Assembly (NCBI GenBank): GCA_036245805.1 | Contig: BTRK01000004.1 | Location: forward strand, 3,658,001 to 3,722,000 | Source of the DNA: Pristionchus mayeri | Lineage: Eukaryota > Nematoda > Chromadorea > Rhabditida > Neodiplogasteridae | Direction of reading: 5' to 3' | Length of the DNA: 64,000 bases | In this document: positions 34,644-47,298 of the stretch, in pieces | Layout of the letters: each line of letters opens with the position of its first letter | Numbering within the stretch: the stretch's first letter is position 1 | Notes under the pieces: generated by a model | Databases searched by the model: none | What the model was told of the DNA's origin: nothing | Seen by the model: only the letters and a program-made list of their open reading frames with translations | Program-made: the position numbers and the translations under genes

Positions 34644-37600
34644 ATGGCGCCTACCGCGATGTCTTACGCGTCGCTCGCGGATGGCGGCGAGGCGGCGGCC
34701 CTCGCGGCAGTACTCGCGCTCCCCGCCGTGTCGGAGGCGTCATTGTGCGCGGCGCCGCACGACCGCGCGCTCGAGGCTGCGAGGTGAGAAGCTGCTAAAT
34801 TACTGCCAAACGAGCAAAAAACATGCGTTACTGATCGCGATTTGTGTTGCCTCGTTCCTAGAATGCGTGTGGGTGTGGGGATATCGCTGGGAAATCCGCC
34901 GATCTCGCTGCCGATGGGATCCAATTAATCTCTATGCAGATTCATGCTCGTCGGGGTGGTCGGGACAGCGTTCGCCATCTTCGGAATGATCGCCAACTGC
35001 CTCCTGGCCATTCTCTTCCTCACGCGGGCGCACTATCGGTGAGTAACTGGGGCAAACATTTTACGGTCTCTTCATTCCGCATACTCTCTCGCCGGTCAGA
35101 CAGTGCGATAGAGTATGCGGAATGGAGAGACCGTAAACATCCCAGGTGAGTCAGGCCGACTTACACTGCAAGATTGTTGTCTTCTTTGCAAATCTGGAAC
35201 TGTGAGAGGCAGAGAGACTTCCAGGATCTCCATCGTGTGCAGAGAACTTGACAGCAGACATCGTTTGTTCTCCCGGGTTAAAAGCAAGCGAAATTGTGCG
35301 AAAAAAAGCCCGCCCGCCTCTATAGTTTCGCCGGGCATCGGCCAATTGACTCGTCATTATAATCGTTTTCTCAGTCCGCCAGCTGTCAGGGAGTAGGGAA
35401 AGGGAGAGAGAACTTGACGAGATCACTGCATTTCCTCCTCCAATCTCGGTTGTTTTCCATTGACCGTGAAAGCTAACCCAATTATACTCTATCTTAGGAC
35501 GGACCTCCGTTCACAGAATCCCCCATGTTTTCGAGAGGGAGAGAGAGAGAGGCTGCATATCCAAATGATGGAGCGTTGCTTTCGGCTTTAGCCCCATCGA
35601 ACACAATGATACCAGTCATAAATCATTGAGCAAATCTGCGATAGACACGAATCTCATGAAAACGGGAGAGAACTGGAAAACGAAAACGACCAACACGTTG
35701 AAGTGTTCATCGACCACAAACTCTCGCTCGTGTTTGATCGGTTATGCGGGCAATTTTCCATCATGGCCGAACGGCCCTCTCGAAACTCTCACAAAAGCCC
35801 GCGGCCTTTAGATCTTCCTAGAAGAGAGGAGAGAATAAGCCCTCACTGATGAATGGGCCTAGTACGCAGGGTAATCCTGCAGTAGAACCAGAAGAGAATG
35901 ATGCAAAAAGTGGAGGAGGAGGACTTCTCAGTCACATCATAGTCGAAAACAAGTATATTATGCTGAAAATAGGACTAAGTTTGACGATTTTAGAACAACT
36001 TTCAGGCAATCGCCCTTCTTTTTCCTGGGTTTCGTGGCGCTATTCGACACGCTTCTCGACGCCTGCTATATCTTGTTGCTGGTGAGTTGCATAACCTCTT
36101 TGGAAATCTTAAAGAAAATGGCCGACTTCCTCCTGCTTTTGTCTCACCCGGAAGCCTCCCTCACTTCCCGAACCGATTACACAGAGCAGAGAGGGGATGG
36201 CAGAGAGAGAGGGCAGAGAGGGGATGCTCGATTGTTTTTGCTTTGATAGAAAGGAACTTCCAGGGGAGCAAGTGACAGGAAAACTGAGCAATTGTCCGAC
36301 TCTCTTCAGTTTGCACGCTCTCTCGCCGGTCAGAGAGACGAGAGAGCGTGCAAACTGAAGAGGGTCAAACGATTGCTCGGAAAACTACCCCATGCACAAG
36401 AGGGCTTTCATTGAGGACGGCACGTATATTTTATGCGATGCTAAGTGCGAACGGTGCGATCGTGTCTACAGTAAGCTGCGCTCCTATATAATGCAATGAC
36501 TGCCCAATTCACCCGCTCGATGGTCACAGTTCGACACTTGGTGCGCTCCTAAGGAAACACACGAAGTCATCGATTCCTTGCGTAATGTAGAGGATGCTTT
36601 CTTTCGGAAAACATGTGAAAATGAGTGATGGGAGAGTGCGGGGGAGGGAAGAATGAGACAAAGTGATTTGTTATGATGATCGCCGCCTGGCTTATCCAGA
36701 GCAGTGTCTCAGTTTCACTAACAAAGTAAAGAAAGACTGGGCAAATTCTAAGGTTTATTTGTTTGTGTGGTACCAATTCGATGCTACTTCTAGGAACCTG
36801 TAGGTAGGCCTGAGTGTCTTCCGAATGCGGGGGCATTGCACACTTGCAATAAAAACATGCGGGAGTAGGGAAGATGTTTATGAAATATACTTCAATTCTT
36901 CGCTCTTCGCTCTTTTAAGCCGTGAATTGTTTCACATCAGTCACATGGCTACAAACAAGAAGAATACAGAATACAGAATATTTATCAGGAGTCGCAAAGT
37001 TGCGCTGATCAGGCTTTAGGTGGTCCATTCTTCATCAGTTAAGCTCCACCATTTCCTGCCCTTCCCTCTTGCTATCTCGTTTCTATATCTCTCCCGAGGT
37101 CTTCCCTGTCCTCTGCTGCTAGCTCTGGTGTAAGGGATCCATGTTGTTAACCTCCTTGTCCACCGTTCGTCCATTCTTCGGATCTTATTTGCCCAGTTCA
37201 TCTTTCGTCTAGTTGCTTCCTCTACCCAGTCAACGACTCCTGTTTCCATTCGCACTCGTTCGTTACTCCATCGATCCATCCATGTTACTCCAATCATGCG
37301 CCTCTCCATTTTTCTCTGCGCAACTCGCAGCACTTGTTTGTCTGACTCTCTCATTGTCCAAGCTTCGCAGCCATAAAGCACGGTCGACATGAGACAAGCG
37401 TTGAAGGCGCGTTTCCTTATCTCTCTGTTGACAGTCGCGTGTTTGAGTAAATGGCCAATGTTTCTCCAAGCGAGCCAAGCACACTGGATCCGGCGTTTGA
37501 CTTCAATTGAGGGGTCCAAAGGGAGGGAGATCCAACTTCCTAGATATTTTGCACCATCTTTGTACTCAAAGATTCCTCCATCGACTTCGATCTGTTCTCT

Positions 37601-40600
37601 ATTTGTTGCACTCGAAGTCAGCAAGATGGATTTTCGTGGGTGAACTTCGAGTCCAACTCTTCCAGCCGCATGAATAACTTTTGTCAACATTCTCCTCAGT
37701 TCAACTCTGTTTTTCGCTACAATAATGACATCGTCTGCGTATGATAAGGTGGTCAGCTGCTTTCCATCAATAGTCATCCCATCTCCATCCCAATCAACGC
37801 TGTCGAGAGCCATACGTAAGACGCAGTTGAAAAGTTTCGGAGATATTGTGTCGCCCTGTTTCACTCCTCTCTTCACTCTCACTTCGACCGCACGTTCGTT
37901 TACTTGAATTCGAGCATCCAAATTCAAACAAGAAGAGCATCCACCAAAGAACCAAGGGAGCGAAAGTTGCGGCAGATATCGAATTACCGCGGGAGCGGAC
38001 CCAGAGCCAACTTTGTCGAGCAATGCTCTGACTCTCTTCAGATTGCACGCTCTCTCGCCTGTCAGAAAGACGAGAGAGCGTGCAAACTGAAGAGAGTCAG
38101 ACGATTGCTCACTTTCTCTCTCCATCTCATCTAGAAGTAGTCACCGAGCCTCCCGTCAAATTTAAGATACGACCATGACTCAGGGAGAAACATGAGACCC
38201 GGAATTTCTTTGAGAGAGGGTGGATGATATCAAATCTCAAGCTTGCTTTGTGACCGAGCAGAAAAACAGAGTGCCTTCCGCTGAACGGAACGATTTTTAT
38301 AGAGTTTGTGTGCACAACTAGCAAACAAATCGGTAAAAATGTGTAAGTCGTCCGTTTCCAGGCGGTTCCGGTGCACGCGGAGTATCTCCACGACGTGGCC
38401 TTCATCCACAAGTGGATAAACGTCATGCCCCTTCTCTTCTACCTGGGACAGGTAAACAATTATTGTAGCCCTCAGAACAACTTGTCAATTCTGTAGTTTA
38501 TGCACGCATAGTGCATGTGTAGAGCTGTTGGTAACTTTTTTGTTGTTGCTACGGGACAAAATAAACAAGGACATGAGAAGACAAACTGATGAAAAAGTAC
38601 GAAAAAAATACTTCAATTGTCGAACGAGTTTACGAATTTGAAATAACACAGTTCCAAAAGTCCATCATTATCATTTGCAGATCTTCAAGATGGCCTCGAC
38701 TTTCAGTTTGATCGTGGCCTCGATTGAAAGGTTGGTTGTTTCCTCGGAGAGTTCTCTGATCATGACGAGCGCTCATTGATGAGCATTCTGGCAATGAGTA
38801 AGCGTTACTTAGCATTCGATTATGCTCATCATTGCTCTTTCGTATTGTACGAAGGAAAAATTAGATCACTACAAAGGAAAGGTCGAACTATTGTGACACT
38901 TATTCATATAAGAGTTTTTCAATATTTTCTGGAATCAGTATGAACATTGATTGCAGGTACTGCATGACGAAGCACTGGACGTTCACGGGCTTCGAGAGTC
39001 GCACTCGATGGATCGTCCTCGTCTTCGTCATCGCCTTCGCAGTGCTCCTGAAGATCCTCACGAGCGTGAGTTCTTCCGAAGATCTCGCAGAATCTCGATC
39101 TCTGTTGTGCGAAATTTACGTTGAAGGGATAGTTTAGAACTTCGAACGCACGCTGAAACGCCACAGCGAGTACAATGCTAAAAGTGACGAATTTTAGCTA
39201 CTCAAGATTCTATCTTGAATCATATTTCATTTGAGTACATGCAATGATGATTTTCTCAGGAAGAACCGTGACATTTTTAACACAACATTCGATTCTTGAG
39301 TTTTGAGTTTTGAACTCGACTGGAAGGAAAATATCACACAGTTCTCATCTCTTATTTATTCATGTTTTCCGTCTTTTCACAGATAGTCACGCTCAAAATT
39401 ACTATAATTTATGAATGCTGGGCTTGGCCCTGCTTGAAAATGCACATCACATTTCCCACATTACGGCCAGCACATTGGGGTTCTCCTCACTCATTAACAC
39501 ACTGCGTCATTCTTCCTCCAGTAACTCGTTGAACCCGTTGTTGACGTCAACTGTTCTGAATAGTTCCGGGACTTTTGCCGTAGCCTGATCGACGATTTTC
39601 CCCTACTTCATTGTCTTTGCTCTATTTTGCTCGAACCATGCGCTTTCCTCTACTTCCTTTTATCCGTTGCTTCTTTCATTCTCTTCCATCTCCACGATCA
39701 TTACGCATTCCCGCCTTTGGCTTCGAGGCGAAACGAGAGAACAGAAGGAAAGAGAAATGAATCAGCCCCCAGGAACAAATAGGGATCGGAAGTTTCAGTA
39801 GCTCCGACATTCGATCCGTTTGCAACCACTCTCAAGCACTCTTTGCATTTCCCCCCAAAATAAACCGTGGGAGTCGGCGACGTCGCGGGCGAAAATCGCC
39901 TCAAAATCCTGGAAAAGTGTGCGTGTGAGAATTGGGGGATTAGGTAATCCCCCCTACGCTTCCTCGAGAGGTGCTTGTTGGTCTCGAAGATCGCAGTGAA
40001 CACTGGGATAATGGAACCTTAGCCGGAAGGCTGACCCGTTTAGGCGCGAGGGTGGGGGTTAGGAAAACAGAACAAACGGATTGCTCGTGATCAGCAAAAC
40101 TACTTCCCGGCTTCCCTTGATGTTTGAACGTAAAGAGGGACTCGAGCGCCCTCCGTGGTGCGCAATTTATGTCCTACGAATTCGAAACAACGAACGATAG
40201 AAGCAAAAGGCATGTACTCGATGAAACTCTAGATGCCAGGGAATGTACGGAAACGTGACAATACTTTGTGAATTTTTTGAGTGCTCACTGCTTCACGAAA
40301 TTCACGTGCGAAACAAGCACCAAACTCCATCCGGTTCGAATTTCGGAAGAGTGTTGGTCTCTACTTTGGACAAATTCTGTTACCTGAACATGCATAAAAA
40401 TGAGGGAGCTCACGTTGAAAAGATCATTGAGAATTGCAGGAAGTTGTGCTGATCGAGCGTCCTCAGTGCGAGCCACTCTATCGGTACACGATTGGATCAG
40501 TCACCAGGAACGACTCCAACTTCCTGGGCATCATCGGTGAGTTGAAGAGAAGCGACTGCAGCTTGCCCACGGTTTCGTTGTACAGAACAGGCAAAATGAG

Positions 40601-43285
40601 CATTCGTGACATCTCTCTGAACTTTTGATTCTTCATTGTTCTGGAAGATGTCGAAATTTGGAATGCATCGCTTCATTATGCGAGCATGATCGACCAGAGA
40701 TCGTGCATGCACAATGAGAAGAAGAGAGTCAGAAGAACTAATTAATGAACAGCGCTAATTAATGTATTGTGCCAGGCGTTGTTCTCAAGCGGTTACATGA
40801 TCACACTCAAAATACGTCTGAAGAATTAGAAGTATTTTTTAGGAGCGAACTAAGAAATGGAAAAAGCTAATGTAATGAGTGAATTTTGCAATTCTGGATT
40901 CAGGCATGGCCTCGATCGCGGTTCCCTTCGTGACGCTCATCTTCCTGAATGGCGGCATCGTCATGATGTTGAGAAGGCAGAATGTCCAGGTAGCCATCAT
41001 CTATAATTTCGCTTCGGCGCACTTGTTAATTGCTCATGTGAATGCGACGATAGCTTCATTAGCGGGCCTTTTTCATTGATCATGATTCTCCTTCCGTGTT
41101 CGAGGGAATTGGGATCTTTGGCAGACTGCGGTAACGAGTAATCGTCTGACTCTCTCCAAATTGCATGATCTCTCGCTTTCTAACCGGCGAGAGAGTGTGT
41201 AATATGAGGAGAGTCAGACCATTGCTCGCAGTAACTCTAACCAACGCAAGCCATCTAAAATGCAGCCAGAGAACAGCCATTCGTTGTTTTTGTTTGCTGG
41301 TTTTCGCTCGACGGGGCAATTTCATACGCACCCAATATCCAAAGTGGCTCCGCTGTGGTTGAGTAAAATTCGGGGAGTGCGTCTTCAAAGAAAGCTTAGG
41401 GTGCTTTATGGGGACTAGCCCCTAAAAGTCCTCGCGTTCCACGAAAACAGCAATTTGCGCACGGGAGAACAGAGGATTGCACCTACTGAAGGGGGCGAAT
41501 AGAACAAGGCGATTTTTGCAAGAATTCAAGGGAAAATGTTCTCTTCAGCAACTGCGGTCACTGATCACCCAACTGACGATGGGGAAGGACGTGATGAAGA
41601 TGAGGAGGAAGAATCTGAGGGCGGCAACGAACACTCTACTAGCCATCATCACAGCGTACCTCATCTCGAACGCCCTGAATCTTGCGCTGACGATGCTCGA
41701 GTTCCTCGATAGAGGTGATTAAATAGACGATTTATTTGTTTTGACAGTTCAAACGAGCTGAATAGTCGAAAAACTGGTGAAAGTTCGCGTGCATGGGGAG
41801 AGTGCTGCCAATTATTTTGATCTCGCCGTCCATATCCCTCTTCCATATCCTTTCGCTTGCGCCTTGACAAGCATTGGAATAATGGCTTCTTAACAGTTAC
41901 TGCATCATCATAAAATTCGAAAATAATGAAGATTCTGGAGTCGCGTCCGTCAAAAATATCATGACAGTTCCATTGCCCTTTCTAGATCATAATCTATCAT
42001 TGTTTTGCTTCTAAATTGACTCCTGTTACAATTCCATCGCTATGTCTTCTCGGCGAGAGAGTGTGCATACTGGAGAGACTCAGACGCTCCGAGCACGAGC
42101 CCGGGTCAATGGCGTTGTTTTGTGCACATTCAAGAGACGGAAAAGCATTTATCAATCGAGTTCACCCATCTTTCACCTGGGCATAAACCGAGCGGACGAA
42201 TTTCTTTGTTTTCCAGATAGCGGAGGGGAGGGGGGCATTCGTTCCGTGTGATCGACTAATTCCAGATCAATGGAAATGTCCCCGTTATCATTGCAGATTT
42301 CCTATACCTCGACCATCCGATAGCGTATCGATTCGCAGCTGATGCAGCTGGAGTGCTAACTGCTGGTACTGTGAGAACATAATGCGTAGTCCGTGGTGTG
42401 GTGGGCGAGAGTTATCACATTTTGTTGTATTACTCGCGGAACTTTTTTTTATCCGGCGTTCCGCGAGCAATACAACAAAATGTGATAACTCTCGCACACC
42501 ACACCACGGACTACGCATTCTGTTCTCACAGTAATTCTTCGCCTCTTTTCATGCATTTTCGAATCACTGAGCCCATTCATCTTCATATTTTTGTCTTGTG
42601 TTCATGCTGTTTTTACACTAGATCTATTTGGTCCTCGATTGTGAAACAGTGTGCAAATCCTCTCTCTTTCAGTGGGCAATGCCATTCGCTGTCCTGCGCA
42701 CTTCGTGTCCAACTCTGAGATTCGCAATCAGTTCTACGTGCTCTTCACAGGGGAACCTAAGGAGGAGAAGGCACGTTCGGCCCTGCACGAATTCCACCAT
42801 CTAACAGCCAGTCACAAGGAGTCTCACAAGGTTTAACCCCGTCCATGCATGAAAATGAATGAGATTAACAACAGTCGAAGGTCGAGTGCACCCAATAAGC
42901 CTGCTTATTCAGAAACGTATTGAAGCATGTACTCTGTGATGTTTCACAAGAAAGTGCCTGAAAATCAGGGAATTTCCAGATCGCTCACACTCCTCCACTG
43001 CGTCGTAGATTGGGCTCCGAAGGCATGCAGTCTGCCTGGTTCTCGCTCCTCCTCAACGTCAAGGAAGACAACGAAGATGACGAAGAGGAGATGGACGATG
43101 AGGTATCGTCTGCTTACACGAGGATGCTATGAGGATCGGTTAAGAATCGATGAGTTCGTCCCCTAATAAGTCTGCTTCAGATGGACAGGCGAGAGTCGAT
43201 GACGCCCCTGCCCACCTCACCGTTCCTGATGCTAAACGCTCCCAGAATGTCATTCAAACGACATTCTGCCATCGCCATCTGCTAG
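34644..43285 (+). CDS. Rhodopsin-class GPCR, neuropeptide-receptor-like
   Basis: Thirteen exons join in phase to 455 residues: 34644-34783, 34940-35038, 36006-36081, 38362-38451, 38681-38730, 38957-39065, 40440-40536, 40904-40989, 41549-41714, 42297-42365, 42673-42830, 42980-43102, 43181-43285. The N-terminus is alanine-rich and very G+C-rich. TM1 has GMIANCLLAILFL (the conserved Asn). TM3 ends in SLIVASIERYC, a DRY-type ERY motif. A loop before TM5 has CEPLYRYTIGS. TM6 follows KMRRKNLRAATNTLL. The TM7 end reads GNAIRCPAHFVSNSEIRNQFY, replacing NPxxY. The cytoplasmic tail is acidic (EDNEDDEEEMDDE). This is the architecture of nematode peptide (FMRFamide-class) receptors; the ligand is unknown. 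A minus-strand RTE fragment and several MITEs lie in introns without touching exons. An alternative start is the ATG at 34659. Confidence 0.82.
35062..35135. mobile_element. Small MITE (family 4)
   Basis: Hairpin with ends TACGGTCTCTTCATTCC/GGAATGGAGAGACCGTA around the same CTCTCTCGCCGGTCAGA core as families 1-3. The target duplication is unclear (AAACAT on both sides). It lies in intron 2 of the GPCR gene, right after exon 2. Confidence 0.75.
36286..36378. mobile_element. 93-bp hAT-type MITE (family 1)
   Basis: Perfect 8-bp target duplication GGAAAACT (36278-36285, 36379-36386). Lies in intron 3 of the GPCR gene. Confidence 0.93.
37016..38017 (-). pseudogene. 5'-truncated RTE-type retrotransposon fragment (reverse transcriptase C-terminus)
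   Basis: A minus-strand open frame contains GVKQGDTISPKLFN, the catalytic LSYADDVIIVA and LEVHPRKSI. It also has the C-terminal zone typical of RTE/I-type elements (YGCEAWTM, QRKMERRMIGVTWMDR, WANKIRRMDERWTRRL, GRPRERY). It lacks endonuclease and the first half of the reverse transcriptase, as usual for 5'-truncated insertions. The 3' end runs into short TATTCTG tandem units (about 36965-36985), a simple-repeat tail. It belongs to a different family from the copy at 27092. It lies antisense in intron 3 of the GPCR gene, and a MITE abuts its 5' end. Confidence 0.85.
38018..38110. mobile_element. 93-bp hAT-type MITE (family 1)
   Basis: Flanks ACTTTGTC/ACTTTCTC are an 8-bp duplication with one mismatch. 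It sits at the 5' edge of the RTE fragment, and an open frame reads through the hairpin by chance. Confidence 0.9.
41136..41227. mobile_element. 92-bp hAT-type MITE (family 1)
   Basis: Flanks GCGGTAAC/GCAGTAAC are an 8-bp duplication with one mismatch. Intron 8 of the GPCR gene. Confidence 0.9.
42048..42095. mobile_element. Fragment of a family 1 MITE
   Basis: Only the right half of the hairpin is recognisable (CGGCGAGAGAGTGTGCATAC followed by GAGAGACTCAGACG). Intron 9 of the GPCR gene. Confidence 0.6.
42369..42531. mobile_element. 163-bp palindromic MITE with TA target site
   Basis: Ends CTGTGAGAAC/GTTCTCACAG, flanked by TA (42367-42368, 42532-42533), so probably Tc1/mariner-type. The arms are almost perfectly complementary around a T-rich loop. 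The TA used is part of the splice donor of exon 10 of the GPCR gene. Confidence 0.85.
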
Positions 43286-43718
43286 ACGCCAATGAGTGTT
43301 GAGGAATAGTATCTATTCCTCTCAACCGGATGCTCGACTAGCCTCTGATTCGTAGTCCATATCAATGATCACTTCTCCTCTCTCCACTCACTGCCATTTG
43401 ATCTCAACTTTCTCGTCTTTGGTCAAAACGTAAGGAACGGGTCCGCGATTCGCTATTCTACGTTCAAATTGAAGTGTACCCTAATTCCCCGTGCAAACGC
43501 TTCCGGGTCCGATAAATGTGTGCAATTTCTTTCATTCATGAAATGCAATTGCAGAAATGCGCTACTTGTTGAACAGAACACTCAAACATGAGGGAGACGT
43601 AAATGTTCAGTCGTTGCCAATTGTGACAGTAGTAATTTTTTCATTATCCAGATTATCGTGCACATTATTCCAGTATCTCGTTGAATGATCATCCTATGGA
43701 TCTAATACCATGATTATT
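43286..43718. other. Intergenic spacer, nothing recognised
   Basis: Downstream of the GPCR gene. It shows no supported exon, RNA gene or repeat end. Confidence 0.5.
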
Positions 43719-44054
43719 CTACAGTTCCTGCACGGTGGTTGCAGCTAGGAAGAGTGATTGATTTAGAGCCGTTTTGATGTCCTTGAAGCATTGCGTGTCC
43801 ACCTTGCTCACCTCCTGAGCAGTAGCCGCTAGTGGATATGATATATAGTAGATATTCTATGATGACCGGAGGTCCCTTTTGCATGCAGGAATAATTTGAA
43901 TATTGAACATATTCTGTAGATTTTTGTCCTCCCAATTTTCAAATTGTGCTGAGATATAACACCCTAAAGATCGAGAGAATATCGAAATGTAGTAAACGTA
44001 CGGAGACATTGAAATGATGCTGAGCAAAAGCAACAGCAGATAAACTACGTTCAT
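43719..44054 (-). pseudogene. Truncated NRF-domain gene fragment
   Basis: The minus strand opens with a signal-peptide-like sequence (MNVVYLLLLLLSIISM). After a gap it reads VDTQCFKDIKTALNQSLF, then stops at TAG 43719-43721. That segment aligns with ESQCFREIKTTFNSFLL of the complete NRF-6-like gene at 47299. In the complete gene the next bases are a GT splice donor; here the corresponding position reads GA, and no later exons follow. This is the 5' end of a duplicated NRF-6-like gene, now broken and inverted relative to the intact copy. The exon structure between signal peptide and NRF segment is uncertain. Confidence 0.6.
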
Positions 44055-44890
44055 CGCTTTTTTTTCAGAAGCTTTTTTCTTTCTATTTTTTCAGAAGCTT
44101 TTTTTTCTTTTTTTCAATTTCAGAAGCCGCCATTCATCGCTTCTGAAATTTAAGGCAAGTAACATTGCAAATTTCATTTTGCCGTTAGTTCTCTCGGAGC
44201 AGATGACAAATCGTAGATCAGGTTCAAAGGAAATCCTATCGAGTTGTTGTCTTCCTCGACCAATATATGCACCCGTTCCACGGTCCAAAGTCGATAAGCA
44301 CCATATGTTTTCTCTCGTTGCGTGAGTTGATATGAAAACTATCAATTTGTTGTCACTAAAAATATTATGCGTCCAACGCGTTTGTTATTGTTGTTTTGAT
44401 ACCGGCTAGAAGGAATTGATAGTAGAAAAAGGGCTGATAAATTATTATCACTGAATGCACTGAACAAGAATCAGAATCGTGAGTCATCTTCAATTCAGAC
44501 TTTTGTTGTGATTAGAGCTAGTTTTATCAGCGGAACCTTTTTTAATGAAGTCAGAACGGTACCAGTAGGTGTTCTGGAGGCAAGGGATAAATGACCACTG
44601 CGCCCTTTGACAAATATTCATTGTTGTGTTGAATGTTAAGCCGGCCGACTTTTAGAATTTTAGTATTTAATCTTTATCAAAGGACGCAGTGATCGTTTAT
44701 CCATTGCCTGCAGATCCGCCCAGATCACGGAGCTTTAGACATAGGCTAGGCGTCCCGGATATCCCCACTCTAGAGCAAGTTTTTGGTTTGAAATTTTGTC
44801 AGTACTTTCAAAAAATAGTTATTGATTACGCATGGCTCCAGTTTGTTACGATGATTTTATAAAAATAAGAGTTTTTGAATTTGATGGAAT
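44055..44890. other. Intergenic AT-rich spacer
   Basis: Starts with a pyrimidine-rich repetitive stretch at about 44057-44130 (TTTTTTCAGAAGC repeated). Nothing else was recognised. Confidence 0.5.
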
Positions 44891-45919
44891 ATCACGCCTT
44901 TCACGAGAGAATCGAGCTAGAATCTCAATTTTTGGGAATGGAAGGAAAATCGTGAAATCGGTTCTGACCAGTTTTGGGCACCTTGAGGCATGCCTGACCG
45001 TCCCCCAAAGTCATATATTGCATAACTCATTTTGAAGCTCGCAGCACCGGGTCGGTGATCGGCACCTCCTCCTTTCGCAGCGATTATCTCGATTCCCGTC
45101 TAACAGAATCAAAATTTGTTCTCTGAGTGACCCCCACTAATTTTTCGAACTCTATCGATCTGTACAAACCGTTTCTCCTGAATGTCAATTCTAATCATGC
45201 TACAATCATAGCCAAATTTTTCGAAAATGTAGGCAAAGGAGCAGCTCAAATTTTCACAGTGCATGCAGCGCATCCAGAGCTCTAGAATGAATGGCTTGCG
45301 CCGAAAATACGATCTCATTGGTGTGACTTATGCCCATTTTAGTTTTCCTTATCATTTGAACTTTATTTTCAACAGAAAAATTAAGTGAAAGCGATCATTC
45401 TTGGCCGCGCTCTCAGAGGTGAGCGGTGTGCGGGTTAATAATTACGTTGAAAATAAAGTTCAAATAATAAGGAAAACTAAAAAGGGTATAAGTCACACCA
45501 ATGAGATCGTATTTTCGGCGTAAGCCATTCATTCTAGAGCTCGTGATGCGCTGCATGCACTGTGAAAATTTGAGCTGCTCCTTTGCCTACATTTTCGAAA
45601 AATTTGGCTATGATTGTAGCATGATTAGAATTGATATTCAGGAGAAACGGTTTGTACGGATCGATAGAGCCCGAAAAATTAGTGGGGGTCACTCAGAGAA
45701 CAAATTTCGATTCTGCTAGACGGGAATCGAGATAATCGCTGCGAAAGGAGGAGGTGCCGATCACCGACCCGGTGCTGCGAGCTTCAAAATGAGTTATGCA
45801 AAATATGACTTTGGGGGACGGTCAGGTATGCCTCAAGGTGCCCAAAACTGGTAAGAACCGATTTCACGATTTTCCTTCTATTCCCTCTCTCAGCTCGAAT
45901 CTCTCGTGAGAGGCGTGAT
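44891..45919. mobile_element. 1.03-kb foldback element, first of an abutting pair
   Basis: Almost fully palindromic. The arms 44891 to about 45400 and about 45430-45919 are inverted copies ending ATCACGCC/GGCGTGAT. The two arms encode mirror copies of the same short open frame, which is not a gene. Ends directly at the start of the next palindrome. Confidence 0.85.
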
Positions 45920-46950
45920 ATCACGCCTCTCATGAGAGAATTGAGCTGAGCATGGGAATGGTGAAATGAGTTCTAACCGGTTTTGGCCACCCGGAGGTAT
46001 GCCTGAGTGACCCCTGAAGTCTTATAGTACACACTTCATTTTGGAGCTCCCTACGTAGGGTCGGATACCGGCATCACTCACTTTGAAAGCTGTTTTCTTG
46101 GATACGGTGAAAGATTTTCTTGGATACGGTGAAAGGCAAAATTGACCCCTGAGTGGCCCCAACTCATTTTTCGAGCTCTATCGATCTATTTAAACCATTT
46201 TCTATAAAAACCCATTTTCAACAGTGGTACACTTAGGGTCATTTGTTTCAAAAATGTAGTTTAAGACGCAGCCCAAATTGTCACACTAGATGCATCTAAG
46301 CGAGAGCTTTCCAATGAGAGGTTTACGAAAAAATACGAACGCTCCTGTGAGAGTTTCGCCCTTTTAACGTCGTCTGGATCGTTTGAACTTTCTTTTCAAC
46401 GGAGATGTCGATTGAAAATTAATCATTTTTGGCCGCTCGCTCCGAAAAGTGCGGTGTGAAATGAAATCGTATGTGGAAAAGAAAGTTCAAACGATCCAGA
46501 CGAAGTTAAAAGGGCGAAACTCTCACAGGAGTTTTCGTATTTTTTCCGTAAACCACTCATTGGAAAGCTCTCGCTTCGCTGCATCTAGTGTGAGAATTTG
46601 AACTGCATCTTCACCTACATTTTTGAAAAAAATTACCCTAAGTGAACCACTGTTGAAAATGGGTTTTATAGAAAATGGTTTGAATAGATCGATAGAGATC
46701 GAAAAATGAGTTGGGGCCACTCAGATGTCAATTTTGCACTATCTTTCACCGTATCCAAGAAAAAAAAAGTGAGTGATGCCGGTATCCGACCCTACGTAGG
46801 GAGCTCCAAAATTAAGTGCGTACTATAAGACTTCAGGGGTCACTCAGGCATACCTCCGGGTGGTCAAAACCGGTTAGAACTCATTTCACGATTTCCTCTC
46901 CATTCCCAAGAATCGCGATTCTAGCTCGATTCTCTTGTGAATGGCGTGAC
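45920..46950. mobile_element. 1.03-kb foldback element, second of an abutting pair
   Basis: Same termini (ATCACGCC ... GGCGTGAC) and same layout as the preceding palindrome, but clearly diverged. The arms are about 45920-46430 and 46450-46950. Shared landmarks include GGTATGCCTGAGTGACCCC and its counterpart in the first copy. The two elements abut with no intervening base. Confidence 0.85.
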
Positions 46951-47298
46951 ATGACTAGGTTCAATCGATAACCATTGAAATTTATAGAACAACGGACTGT
47001 TTTAAAGCTCCTTAAGGGATCCTTGAGTTTTGTTCTGTAATCAGTGGTGTTGTGATCGCTCACCTTGTGCCATGCCCCCGTGAACTTTGCCATGAGTAGT
47101 TGTTTGTTTAGCTGTTTTGCCTGAAGATCAGTCAATGATAGAGACCACATCGTGCATAAATTCAATGCCGACCCCGTAGTCTCTTATAGGGCCAGTATAT
47201 AATGACCTGAAAACAAACTGTGAACTTCGCATTTTGTGATGTTTGTGCAGTTTCGTTATTCTATACGTTTTAGCTTTAAATTACAGGCAGTTTCCAAA

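Noticed and set aside
34347..34989. Overlapping open frames of 146 and 198 codons around 34350-34990
   Set aside because: They run across the G+C-rich first exon of the GPCR gene in wrong frames; splice sites and paralogue-like receptor sequence support only the model starting at 34644.
45109..45719. Two nearly identical frames beginning MRSYFRRKPFILEL on opposite strands
   Set aside because: Mirror copies within the arms of a palindromic element, with no codon or splice evidence for a gene.
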